Assembly (NCBI GenBank): GCA_028284485.1
Contig: JANQRQ010000096.1
Span: forward strand, 1 to 34,462
Reading direction: 5' to 3'
DNA: 34,462 nt
Origin: Planctomycetaceae bacterium
GTDB taxonomy: Bacteria; Planctomycetota; Planctomycetia; Planctomycetales; Planctomycetaceae
This document shows, piece after piece, positions 25,719 to 33,883 of this stretch (positions within the stretch are counted from its first letter, which is position 1; the number at the start of each line of letters is the position of its first letter). A program made the translations under genes and the position numbers. Below the pieces are notes generated by a model. That model was not told the DNA's origin. It worked only from the letters and a program-made list of their open reading frames with translations, and did no database searches.

Positions 25719-27857
25719 ATGAATAATCTGAAGGCCAAATTTCAAAACATCGACTGGAAGCAGTTGGGCATCGACCACGGCGAAAAATTCGTCAGCGGAT
25801 TGATTGGCTTACTGGTTCTGTTGGCAATTGTCTTTGCCCCCTATTCTGCGTACGACAAGGCGCCCTCAGACTTTGAAACGAAAGTCCAGGCAGGAGATCA
25901 GGCTTTAGCGGCTTCGAAATGGCCTGCCGAAACCGAGCAACAGTTCGATCAAGGCCTGGAGAACAACCGCGATGCGATTACCGATTTGTTTCAGCCGCTC
26001 GATTTGAATCAGTTCGCCTATCCCGCGGTATCGATGTTCGAACCGCTGTACAAAATCAAATCGAAGGTGGATGAAATCGAATGGCTTGCACCCGAAGAAG
26101 TCATTGCCACACCGGGTGTGGTGATTGCCCACTACAAGCCGGAAGACGAAGAGGAAGACCTGCTGCTGGCGGGAGATCCCGAAAGCGGATTTGGGACACC
26201 CTGCGATACCGGTTTCGAGCTTGACGAAATGGACACGTTCGAGCCTTTGCCAGGGTTCTTGCCGGGAGTCAGCAATATCGACCGTCGTCGGCCGCCGCAG
26301 CCGGGCGAACCTGGATATGTCGAGAATTTTTGCTGTTGCGCCGGCATGATGTGCTATGGCATGGAGTGCATGTGCTGCTATTGCTGCATGGAAATGTGCT
26401 ATTCGATGTGTATGGGAATGATGTGCTACATGGGTGAGTATGGAGAAATGGACACCGGTCCGAAAGTGAACGGCAAAGGTCACCGGTTTATGGCTGTTCG
26501 CGCGGTGATCCCCTGGAAGAGGCAACTCGAAAGAGTCGCCAAGGCGTTCAGCCTGTCGAATCAATCATCGGCGGAAGAGCACATTGAGTATCTCGATTTC
26601 GAGTTGCAGCGGCAGGCAGCAATCGGCGGTGCAAACCCGTGGGCCGGTCCGTGGGAAACGGTCGACATTCAGCCGGCCCTCGATGTTTTAGACGCGGTTG
26701 AAGATTTCGATTTCGACATCATCGACCCCGGTTACACACACGAAGTCTTCACCATGCCGCTTCCGCTACGGGTGGCAGGCATTTGGACCGACGACCTGGT
26801 GGGGCACCCGCGGATCAAATCGTTAACCGACGAGCAGATTGCGATTCAAAACGAAATCAGCGCCAAAGCGATGGAACTGTACGAGAAAAAGCCCGAGGCG
26901 ACACGCGCCACGAAGAAGGGATTTTCCAGTCGACAAGCTTCTATTCGCAACATTCGCCAGAATGTTTACGGAACGCCCGAATCGGAACAGCTGTTCCAAG
27001 ATTTGAACGAAGAGTTCCAACAAAAGAACGAAGAATACAATGCCGGGGTTTCCGGCTTGATGAGAATGGCGACATCGGCCATGTCGACGCGGGCCTTGTT
27101 GTTCCGTTACCTCGACTTCTCGGTGGAGCCGGGTAATGCTTATCGCTATCGGGTCCGTTTGGTTGTGAGAAACCCGAACTATGCCCGTCCGATTGAAGAG
27201 TTGGTCGACCCGGCATTCGCGGAAGGCGAGACGCGGGAAACGGCTTGGAGCAAGCCAAGCGAAGTCACTGTCATGCGAAACGACGTCCAGTACTTTTTGA
27301 CCGGGGCGGCTCCGGCAACACGGTTTAATGCGGAAAACACCAGCCTGGAAGTGTTCCAATGGTATTCGGATTCGGGAACGCTGGTGGCCAGCGAGTTGCG
27401 TGGCATTCAGGCCGGGCAAGTCATCAGTGCCATGCAAAAGACCGAAGTACTACGTCCAGAGGCAACGTTTGAAACGGAAGACGACGTGCCATTCGACGCC
27501 GGAGATGTCTTGCTGGACATTCGTCGAAGTCCCAAGCTGACGACCGATGACTTCCCCGATTTGGAATTGCCTCGTGGGGGGCTGGCATTTGTCGATCAGG
27601 CGTTGGCTGTCAGTCCGTCTGGAGAATTCGTCGCGCTCGATACCATCTCGAGGACGAATACGCGACGAATGATTCGCCAACAGTTTGCCGCGCAAAACCA
27701 GCCGTGGATGGATCTGAAAGACCGTGGGCGTCCACAGGCTCCACTCGGTATGGAGATGGGGATGTGTTACGGCATGGGCAGCATGGGCGGATTACCGACG
27801 CGAAACCGGTCGGCACGATCCCGCCGTGGCCGGACACGTAACCCGATCCGGCAATAG
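25719..27857 (+). CDS. Single-pass membrane protein with Cys/Met-rich module (pilus operon)
   Basis: The 712-residue product starts MNNLKAKFQNIDWKQLG with a membrane helix at about residues 28-43 (GLIGLLVLLAIVFAPY), leaving a large periplasmic part. Residues about 203-243 contain 12 Cys and about 11 Met, in the order CCC, CYGMECMCC, then CYSMCMGMMCYMG. That last block is nearly the same as one in the preceding gene. The C-terminus has a further Met/Gly-rich patch (GMEMGMCYGMGSMGG, near 683-697) and a basic Arg-rich tail. The middle (residues about 250-640) looks folded, with YRYRVRLVVRNPNYARP resembling a beta-sandwich. TTGGAG precedes the ATG at 25719 by 7 bases; the frame extends upstream to 25599 but overlaps the previous gene. 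No family is recognised. Co-transcription with the pilM-like gene suggests a shared envelope complex. Confidence 0.85.
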   Translation: MNNLKAKFQNIDWKQLGIDHGEKFVSGLIGLLVLLAIVFAPYSAYDKAPSDFETKVQAGDQALAASKWPAETEQQFDQGLENNRDAITDLFQPLDLNQFAYPAVSMFEPLYKIKSKVDEIEWLAPEEVIATPGVVIAHYKPEDEEEDLLLAGDPESGFGTPCDTGFELDEMDTFEPLPGFLPGVSNIDRRRPPQPGEPGYVENFCCCAGMMCYGMECMCCYCCMEMCYSMCMGMMCYMGEYGEMDTGPKVNGKGHRFMAVRAVIPWKRQLERVAKAFSLSNQSSAEEHIEYLDFELQRQAAIGGANPWAGPWETVDIQPALDVLDAVEDFDFDIIDPGYTHEVFTMPLPLRVAGIWTDDLVGHPRIKSLTDEQIAIQNEISAKAMELYEKKPEATRATKKGFSSRQASIRNIRQNVYGTPESEQLFQDLNEEFQQKNEEYNAGVSGLMRMATSAMSTRALLFRYLDFSVEPGNAYRYRVRLVVRNPNYARPIEELVDPAFAEGETRETAWSKPSEVTVMRNDVQYFLTGAAPATRFNAENTSLEVFQWYSDSGTLVASELRGIQAGQVISAMQKTEVLRPEATFETEDDVPFDAGDVLLDIRRSPKLTTDDFPDLELPRGGLAFVDQALAVSPSGEFVALDTISRTNTRRMIRQQFAAQNQPWMDLKDRGRPQAPLGMEMGMCYGMGSMGGLPTRNRSARSRRGRTRNPIRQ

Positions 27858-27879
27858 TTCTGCGGTTAATAGTCGGAAC

Positions 27880-29301
27880 TTATACTTGCGGCGACTGCAG
27901 CGGCGAAGAGGCACCGAAGTCCACAGCGGCTTCGGGGCGTCGATCGAGAATGACTTCGCGCATTTCTGCGGCAATAAAGAACGAACCTGTTGCGCATACG
28001 AGATCGCGCGGACCACTCAGGTGGGCAGCCAGTCCCCAAGCGCTGGCCGGATCGTTCGCGGTATGAGCAGGGGCCAGCGAGATCGATTGCCAGCGCCGCA
28101 ATAATTCATCGATGGGAAGCGCCCGCGGATTGTTCAGGTACTGCGTGAAGATCAACGTGTTAAACCGAGGAGCGGCCAACCGCAACATGCCCTGAACGTC
28201 TTTGTCTTGAGTCGTCGCAAAGATGAGCGTCTTTTGCTCCGAAGCAAAGCCGGCATCGAGCGCATCCAAAAGCGCCGCCATCGACGCCCAGTTATGGGCG
28301 GCATCGACAATGACTGTCGGCTGCCGTTTCACCACTTCCATGCGCAAGGGCCATTTGACTCCGGAAAGCCCCTTGTTAATGGCGGCTGCAGAAACATTTC
28401 GGCCCGATTGTGTCAAAGTGTCGGCAACCGCCACGGCCAACGCCGCGTTGACTGACTGGTGGTCGCCAGCCAACGTGATCGGTAGTTTTTGATGAGCGCG
28501 AAAGGGTGTCGCCACGTCGATTGAGCGATCAGCGGGCACGCCGGAATCGCTGATCGAGGAAACGTCAGAACGGACCTGGATATCCCTTTCGAAACAGTAC
28601 AACGGACTCTGCTGCTGCCTGCAGACGCGCTCGATCACAGCGTGTGCTTCAGGAGCAGTTGCCCCCGAGATGCAGGGAATCTTGGGTTTGATAATTCCTG
28701 CTTTCTCCGCAGCAATTTGCTTGAGGGTACCACCCAGCAGGTGCATATGATCACGACTGATATTGGTGATCACGGTGACATCGGGGACACAGACGTTGGT
28801 AGCATCGAGTCGGCCACCGAGACCCGTTTCCAGGACAACGAAATCAGCTTGCTGACGGCGAAAGTGAAGCCAAGCCAATGCTGTGGCCAATTCAAAATAC
28901 GTCGGCGCCACATCCCCCGGACTGCGATCCATTTCCTCCAAAGGCGGCAAAATCGCGTTGACGAGTTCAACCATCTCCCGCTGTGTGGGAGGCAGACGGT
29001 TGACCTGCATTCGTTCTTCAAATGCGTCGATATGCGGCGAAGTGAACAGGCCAACGCGGTATCCAGCGGCTCGGAGAATCTCGGCGACCAAAACAGCAGT
29101 CGACCCCTTGCCTTTGGTACCTGCGATATGCACTGTGGGCACACCGATTTGGGGATTCCCCAAAAGCGAAAGCAACTGCCGCATGCGGTCTAGCTTGAAA
29201 TCCCGCTCGGAATAGCGGTCGCCGTGAACGCGTTCGTAATTGATTCGGCGGAACAGGACTTCCAGCGCCTGTTCGTACGAGTCCACCGATTTTCTGGTCA
29301 A
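27880..29301 (-). CDS. folC: Bifunctional folylpolyglutamate synthase / dihydrofolate synthase
   Basis: The 473-residue enzyme adds glutamate to dihydropteroate and to folates with ATP, in cytoplasmic folate metabolism. HIAGTKGKGSTAVL at residues 58-71 is the Mur-ligase P-loop. ETGLGGRLDATN at 158-169, ITNISRDHMHLLG at 178-190 and EKAGIIK at 199-205 complete the central-domain signature. VVDAAHNWASM in the C-terminal half is the FolC glutamate-ligase motif. The start is a TTG at 29301 with AAGGA 9 bases upstream; a GTG at 29286 is the alternative. It converges on the pilus operon, with 22 bases between the two stops and no clear terminator between them. The DUF1080 gene upstream on the same strand is 145 bases away. 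Confidence 0.95.
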   Translation of the reverse strand: MTRKSVDSYEQALEVLFRRINYERVHGDRYSERDFKLDRMRQLLSLLGNPQIGVPTVHIAGTKGKGSTAVLVAEILRAAGYRVGLFTSPHIDAFEERMQVNRLPPTQREMVELVNAILPPLEEMDRSPGDVAPTYFELATALAWLHFRRQQADFVVLETGLGGRLDATNVCVPDVTVITNISRDHMHLLGGTLKQIAAEKAGIIKPKIPCISGATAPEAHAVIERVCRQQQSPLYCFERDIQVRSDVSSISDSGVPADRSIDVATPFRAHQKLPITLAGDHQSVNAALAVAVADTLTQSGRNVSAAAINKGLSGVKWPLRMEVVKRQPTVIVDAAHNWASMAALLDALDAGFASEQKTLIFATTQDKDVQGMLRLAAPRFNTLIFTQYLNNPRALPIDELLRRWQSISLAPAHTANDPASAWGLAAHLSGPRDLVCATGSFFIAAEMREVILDRRPEAAVDFGASSPLQSPQV

Positions 29302-29446
29302 TCCTTTAGTTCCTTTTGCATGATGCGATCGAACGTCCGGCCCCTACGGCGACGATCATTGCGAGTCTCAATTTGCGCTTACCGAATGAACTGGAGTCTT
29401 CGCATGCTGACTGCAGATTCGCCGGATGGTTTACGTTGCCACATCC

Positions 29447-30118
29447 CTACTCGGTGATTTCCCTCAATCGAATGTTGCGGAAGTCGATCCGCATGGCGGG
29501 ACCGCTGTGCACTTGAAGCGCGATAATTCCTTTTCGGGCGATGCTGTCATCGGGCTCGTGATAGTCGACTGTTCGGATGCCGTTGACCACCATCAGAATG
29601 TGATCCCCCTGGGCACGAATGAGATAGGTGTTCCAGTCGTCCTTTTTCAAAACTTTGTTCAATTCCTCGGGGGCCTGTACGAGGACCTTACGGCGACGGT
29701 GCTCGTCGTACAAGCATCCCCAGAACCGCTGGCCGATGTCGGCCTGATAACCTTCGACAGCCGAGCTGTCGGGCAGCCGTTTTGACCGGAATTGAATCCC
29801 GGTGTTGCCGGTTCCGTTGTGAAGCTTAAACTCCAGCCGTAACTCGAAGTCGCCGTATTCTTTTTTCGTCGCCAGGAATTCGTTTTGTTTGATGCCAGGC
29901 GAATCGCCCACGATCATTCCATCGCGGGCGGACCAAAGTTCGGTATTCCCTTCCCACCCGTCCAGCGACTTGCCGTCGAACAGTGCGGCAAACCCCGGTT
30001 CACTTTTCGGCCGATCTTGGGCGTAGACGATGTCCGTAGCCCCAAGCATCACACCAGCCAAAAATACCAGGAAGAATAAGACTCGAATTGGTCGGTTCGT
30101 CATCAAGATCGTGTTCAT
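29447..30118 (-). CDS. Secreted DUF1080 (3-keto-disaccharide hydrolase-like) protein
   Basis: The 223-residue product carries a signal peptide (PIRVLFFLVFLAGVMLGAT, cleaved near VYAQ). The DUF1080 domain follows, with GFAALFDGKSLDGWEG, DFELRLEFKLHNGTGNTGIQ and DFRNIRLRE, a concanavalin-like beta-sandwich found in very large numbers in Planctomycetota. Some members hydrolyse 3-keto-glycosides, but the activity of this copy is not shown. The frame opens at a GTG (30136). The ATG at 30118 and another at 30103 are both possible, and the second would start nearest the signal peptide. It follows the Trx/PDZ gene by 87 bases on the same strand, so the two may be co-transcribed. Confidence 0.9.
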   Translation of the reverse strand: MNTILMTNRPIRVLFFLVFLAGVMLGATDIVYAQDRPKSEPGFAALFDGKSLDGWEGNTELWSARDGMIVGDSPGIKQNEFLATKKEYGDFELRLEFKLHNGTGNTGIQFRSKRLPDSSAVEGYQADIGQRFWGCLYDEHRRRKVLVQAPEELNKVLKKDDWNTYLIRAQGDHILMVVNGIRTVDYHEPDDSIARKGIIALQVHSGPAMRIDFRNIRLREITE

Positions 30119-30205
30119 GAGAAACTGCTTTTGCACCTATCGAGTTTCGATTGATATTGCAGACCAGTTGCGTGGCCCTGAACAACAGCTCCAGGATAAC
30201 AAATA

Positions 30206-31531
30206 CTACTCCTGGGAGGGCATTTTCAGTTTCACTTCCCGGCCGTCACGGAGCACGGTTGTCGGAACAGACGTACCGGGCTTGAAGTTGTTGACCAGAT
30301 AGGCAAACAACAGTGATTCATTCATTCGGTCGGACTTCTCACCAACGGAAACGATGATGTCGCCCTTTTGAAATCCAGCCCGCTTCGCAGCAGCGTGTTG
30401 CCCGTACTGCCCGACATGGTCGACACGCAGTGCCAGTTTGTCGGGCGACAAGTCGGCATCGCGACGCTCGTTGTCGGAAAGATCGCTTAGTCTTAGTCCG
30501 CCGGTCGCCATGCGCCGCAACGACCATGAGGTGGCTCGCCAAGAGATATCACCCGTTTTGCGCCAACCGGAAGCCAACGTGATTTTCAGTTTTTGATTGC
30601 TTCCGTTACGGCGGACTTCAGCATCGAGAACCGCCGAATCTGCCTGCTGCTGCAGGACCCATTGGATGTCGGCAATGGACAGAATCGTCTGCTGATCGAT
30701 GGTGAGAATTTCGTCTCCCTGCTGAAAGCCGTCTGCTTTGGCAGGCGACCCGTTAACGACCTGCTTCACAGTGGACTTGGTCTTCGGGTCCATAATCAAT
30801 CCGAGGATTTTCGGGTGCGGATAAGGAAAGAGAACCTTTTCGGGAACCGGTTTTCCTTCGAGCCGATAAACCGCGCGTTGTGCTTCCCCGACTTGATGGC
30901 AATGAATGCAGCTTTTGACAACGTTGCCTTCGTAGTTGAGTTTCGAGCCATACTTTCCGGCAAGCGATGGCATTTCTTCGGGAACTTTATGCGGAACAAT
31001 TGGCCCGCGCTTACCGGCAAACTGTAACTTGTTGGCCGGGTACTGGGCATGCAGATCGAGCGCCGCGGCCAAGGCTTCGGCAAACCCCTCGATGGAAACG
31101 TCATCATCCGATTCGGTTTGGTGCGACCGAGTGCCATAGCGTCCGTAGATGGTTTGATCGGCATTCATAAAAAACGCGGCAAACGATTGGTCGTAGTCGT
31201 ATTGAAATAGGGAAAGATCAAGACCGTTGGCATGAACGACTCGTACACAAACGAACTGATCCATGAGGGCACGCACGTTTTCATCCCGCTCGACAACTTG
31301 CGCATCGAGCTGGGCACAGGCTTCGCAGGGAATGCAACGGAAGACCACCAACAGTGGTTTGCCCGTGCGATACGCTTCGGCATACGCTTTGGGAAGGTCG
31401 TTGTAAATCCAATAGTCCTGCGACTCGACCTGCTTACGGTCATTACGGACCTTGGTTTCTCGATCTTGAGCGAACCCGCACGCAAGACCGCTCACAAACG
31501 TCAGCACGATGAACAATGCGATTCGGTTCAT
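30206..31531 (-). CDS. Trx-like / CxxCH / double-PDZ periplasmic protein
   Basis: GGGAGA lies 7 bases before the ATG at 31531, and a signal peptide follows at once (NRIALFIVLTFVSGLACGFA). Residues about 40-165 resemble a thioredoxin-like domain, with FRCIPCEACAQLD (Cys66, Cys69, Cys72) where the redox centre would be. Residues 207-212, SCIHCH, form a single CxxCH, the covalent heme c site. Two PDZ domains follow, at about 240-315 (SPAKADGFQQGDEILTIDQ) and 370-440 (AAKRAGFQKGDIIVSV). The total is 441 residues. From memory, this matches a planctomycete group annotated as Trx7/PDZ (seleno)proteins, in which one of these Cys can be selenocysteine; here all are Cys. It should act in the periplasm, probably in disulfide or peroxide chemistry. 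MsrB lies 137 bases upstream on the same strand. Confidence 0.82.
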   Translation of the reverse strand: MNRIALFIVLTFVSGLACGFAQDRETKVRNDRKQVESQDYWIYNDLPKAYAEAYRTGKPLLVVFRCIPCEACAQLDAQVVERDENVRALMDQFVCVRVVHANGLDLSLFQYDYDQSFAAFFMNADQTIYGRYGTRSHQTESDDDVSIEGFAEALAAALDLHAQYPANKLQFAGKRGPIVPHKVPEEMPSLAGKYGSKLNYEGNVVKSCIHCHQVGEAQRAVYRLEGKPVPEKVLFPYPHPKILGLIMDPKTKSTVKQVVNGSPAKADGFQQGDEILTIDQQTILSIADIQWVLQQQADSAVLDAEVRRNGSNQKLKITLASGWRKTGDISWRATSWSLRRMATGGLRLSDLSDNERRDADLSPDKLALRVDHVGQYGQHAAAKRAGFQKGDIIVSVGEKSDRMNESLLFAYLVNNFKPGTSVPTTVLRDGREVKLKMPSQE

Positions 31532-31668
31532 GTGGTTTCTCCCGGAATTGTGGGGATTGGGAATTCGATTCAAACTCGACAGCTTAGCCACGATTCGAAC
31601 ACGGCAAAACCATGTATGAGATTATCCGAATCTCCTGCCAGAATCGAGTGCGTCGTCGCAGCCAGCCC

Positions 31669-32088
31669 TCACGGGGCCTTCTGCACAATCGTCGCGGGGA
31701 GAGTCTCCCCCTGTGGGACAAATCGCAACGAGACCGAATTTACGCAATGGCGGGTATTTTTGGCCGTCATCCCTTCACCGAGAAAAACGTGTCCCAGATG
31801 GCCTTCGCAGTTATTGCAGACAATCTCAATACGATTCCCGTCCGCGTCCCGATGGCGGGCGACCGCATCCGGAATTTCGTCATCGAAACTCGGCCAACCA
31901 CAATGGCTGTCGAATTTGTCGTCGGACCGGTACAGCGGCGCGTTACACCGCCGACAAATAAAAGTACCGGCAGCCTTGAGATCGGTGTACTCGCCGGTGA
32001 AAGGTCGCTCGGTCCCTTTGTTGATAATCACCCGGGCTTCGGCGTCGGTCAGTTGGTTGTAGCCTTGTGTCGGTGTGTTGCTGTTCAT
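31669..32088 (-). CDS. msrB: Peptide-methionine (R)-S-oxide reductase
   Basis: The 139-residue enzyme reduces methionine-R-sulfoxide in proteins. Zinc ligands are Cys45/Cys48 (CRRC) and Cys91/Cys94 (CNNC). The catalytic Cys115 is in [11 protein letters not shown] and the probable resolving Cys63 is in [15 protein letters not shown] at 97-103 is also invariant in the family. The frame extends to 32154, but the extra residues show no signal peptide, so the ATG at 32088 ([11 protein letters not shown]) is preferred and the enzyme should be cytoplasmic. The gene is same-strand with the Trx/PDZ gene 137 bases downstream. A link to thiol redox repair is suggested by context only. Confidence 0.94.
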   Translation of the reverse strand: MNSNTPTQGYNQLTDAEARVIINKGTERPFTGEYTDLKAAGTFICRRCNAPLYRSDDKFDSHCGWPSFDDEIPDAVARHRDADGNRIEIVCNNCEGHLGHVFLGEGMTAKNTRHCVNSVSLRFVPQGETLPATIVQKAP

Positions 32089-32228
32089 AGCAGTGACCGT
32101 TGGAAATGGACGATGGAGATGCGGGGAAACGCATAATCGATTGGATGAAATCATAGCAAAGGGACGATGACTTCGACACTGGCACCACGGACGAGCGGGG
32201 GATTATCAAAGTGCGCGATTTCGCTGCT

Positions 32229-32501
32229 TCAACGCAACGCAAATGCGAGAATCACCAACAGCACCGTACAGACCATACACCCCACGACGCTGCCCCAATA
32301 CATAAACGGTTGAGCATCGCGATCGTAAAGACGAAAGTTTGAAAAGGCCTTGCCGGTATAAAGAAACAACGCGGCGGCGATTCCCGTGAGGACGGCGCAT
32401 CCGAAAAAGAACCATTGCAACGGAATTGGCTCCAATCTGGGGATTGAGTTGTCCATTGTCGACAGGCGGCTCACCTGCATCAAGAAGGGGGACGAGGGCA
32501 A
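32229..32501 (-). CDS. Small two-TM membrane protein, translationally coupled
   Basis: The 90-residue product has two hydrophobic helices, PLQWFFFGCAVLTGIAAALF near residues 27-46 and YWGSVVGCMVCTVLLVILAF near 68-87, and a short polar loop (RLYDRDAQP). The start is most likely the TTG at 32501, which has AAGGA about 5 bases upstream and begins two bases after the TAG of the alpha/beta hydrolase (stop 32504-32506), an arrangement typical of coupling. A later ATG at 32456 is possible. No family is recognised. As a coupled gene it may serve with the hydrolase at the inner membrane. Confidence 0.7.
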   Translation of the reverse strand: MPSSPFLMQVSRLSTMDNSIPRLEPIPLQWFFFGCAVLTGIAAALFLYTGKAFSNFRLYDRDAQPFMYWGSVVGCMVCTVLLVILAFALR

Positions 32502-32503
32502 CT

Positions 32504-33493
32504 CTATCCTTCCGGTGCAACTGGCCTTGTAGCGGCATCGAGCATTTCCGCCAGCGAATCCCTGAGAACCGAAATCGCAATATCGTTGTGTCCTGAATGG
32601 TTCAATTGAATGAATTCCTTGCGAACACCGGAAGCCGACTGCGGTGGGGCCGCTACGAACAGTTTGCGTGCCAAATGTATGGGAACAATTTCATCGTCCG
32701 CCCCATGAGTGATCACGACCGGACAGGTAACGTCGCCAATCTTCTCGTCGGATTGATACCGATCGAGGAGCAAATAGTGAAAGGGGAAATAGGGATAGTT
32801 CCAATGCACGACATCGGGCATCGACGAAAATGTCGAGTTTAGAATCAAGCCGGCCGGGGGAATGCCGTCGCGCGAAACGTCAGCCACCAAATGCGTGGCG
32901 ATCGCTCCTCCGAGTGACTCACCAAAAACAATAATGCGGTCGGGCGAAATGCGGCAATCAGAAGTGAGATAGTCCCAAATGGATCGGGCGTCGTCGAGCA
33001 GCGAGGTTTCGCTGGGAGTACCCGAGTTCTCGCCGTACCCCCGATAATCGAACAAAAACAAGTCGCAATTCGCCGACGTAAAGTCGCGGCAGTCCAATGC
33101 CCGCTCGACACGATTGCCCGCGTTGCCGGGAAAATAGAGAACGACGGGCCGTCCCGCAGCGAGTTCCGCCTCAACGCTGGCGGCATCTTCCGCCCGGCGC
33201 CCATCAGCCAGAACAAGCCAGCCTCCTAGTGGTATCCCATCGACGGTTTTCACCGAAACGGTATGAACCTGGCCGTCGGGCAGTTGGGCGTCGGAAGACG
33301 AAATTGCGTCGACACGCGCTGCAGGATACATAAAATGCCGCTGCATTAGCGCGAAGATGACTGTCACCACACAGTACGGAATAAGAACATAGACGACCAA
33401 ACATCGAAGAATTCGTTTTCGCCAGCGCCTGATCACCTGTCGACGTGGGTTGGGATGCAGTACGTCAGACGTCGATCGACTTTCCTGCGTCAT
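32504..33493 (-). CDS. Membrane-anchored alpha/beta hydrolase (BEM46/YqkD type)
   Basis: The 329-residue product has one N-terminal membrane helix (LRCLVVYVLIPYCVVTVIFAL, about 29-49) and then the hydrolase fold. The nucleophile elbow is GESLGG with Ser193, the acid is Asp267 in THGADDEIVP and the base is His302 in NHSGHND. FPGNAGN near 121-127 would form the oxyanion hole, and FDYRGYGENSG is typical of this subfamily. The substrate is unknown; esterase or lipase activity is probable. The ATG at 33493 is chosen because the frame further upstream lacks a good start. The small two-TM gene follows two bases after the stop. A 104-base element shared with the DUF1559 2 leader lies 52 bases upstream. 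Confidence 0.9.
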   Translation of the reverse strand: MTQESRSTSDVLHPNPRRQVIRRWRKRILRCLVVYVLIPYCVVTVIFALMQRHFMYPAARVDAISSSDAQLPDGQVHTVSVKTVDGIPLGGWLVLADGRRAEDAASVEAELAAGRPVVLYFPGNAGNRVERALDCRDFTSANCDLFLFDYRGYGENSGTPSETSLLDDARSIWDYLTSDCRISPDRIIVFGESLGGAIATHLVADVSRDGIPPAGLILNSTFSSMPDVVHWNYPYFPFHYLLLDRYQSDEKIGDVTCPVVITHGADDEIVPIHLARKLFVAAPPQSASGVRKEFIQLNHSGHNDIAISVLRDSLAEMLDAATRPVAPEG

Positions 33494-33544
33494 GACGGTA
33501 ACGCTTTCTTCTACCAAGCGACTCGCGCGGTTTCGGAAGCGTGC

Positions 33545-33648
33545 TACAGCGTATTACGCTGACTAGTGGCCGCGACAATCGCATTTTGTTCTGCGATTGT
33601 TGGCTCCCACGATCCAGAAATGTCCACGATAAGAAGCAAACCGCTCTA
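33545..33648 (-). promoter_or_regulatory. 104-base conserved upstream element, copy 2
   Basis: This is colinear with 12950-13054 (TACAGCGTATTACGC at one end and CTCTA at the other), roughly three quarters identical by eye. It lies 52 bases upstream of the hydrolase start, in the same orientation relative to the gene as copy 1. See the finding on this pair. Confidence 0.6.
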
Positions 33649-33883
33649 ATCCGCTCGTTGTGCCTGTTCTTATTTTAAGCATTACTGTTGAACACGAATA
33701 GACGGCAACCGGTCGAGTCGCAAGACGATCGAGGAATTCGGCCGCGGCCCGACACACGCCGTCCTCGTTGCTGAAACGATTCGGGTACGAGCGGCAACTC
33801 TTGAAACGTGCGGTTCGACCTGTCAGATTGCAATCTCAGTTACAGAATGAAATTACCAAACCTTACCTGTTGCACTGGAACCG
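33649..33883. other. Intergenic DNA before the DapA-like gene
   Basis: No gene or repeat is seen here. It should hold the promoter of the plus-strand DapA-like gene. In that gene's frame a stop at 33848-33850 rules out a longer N-terminus beyond it. Confidence 0.4.
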
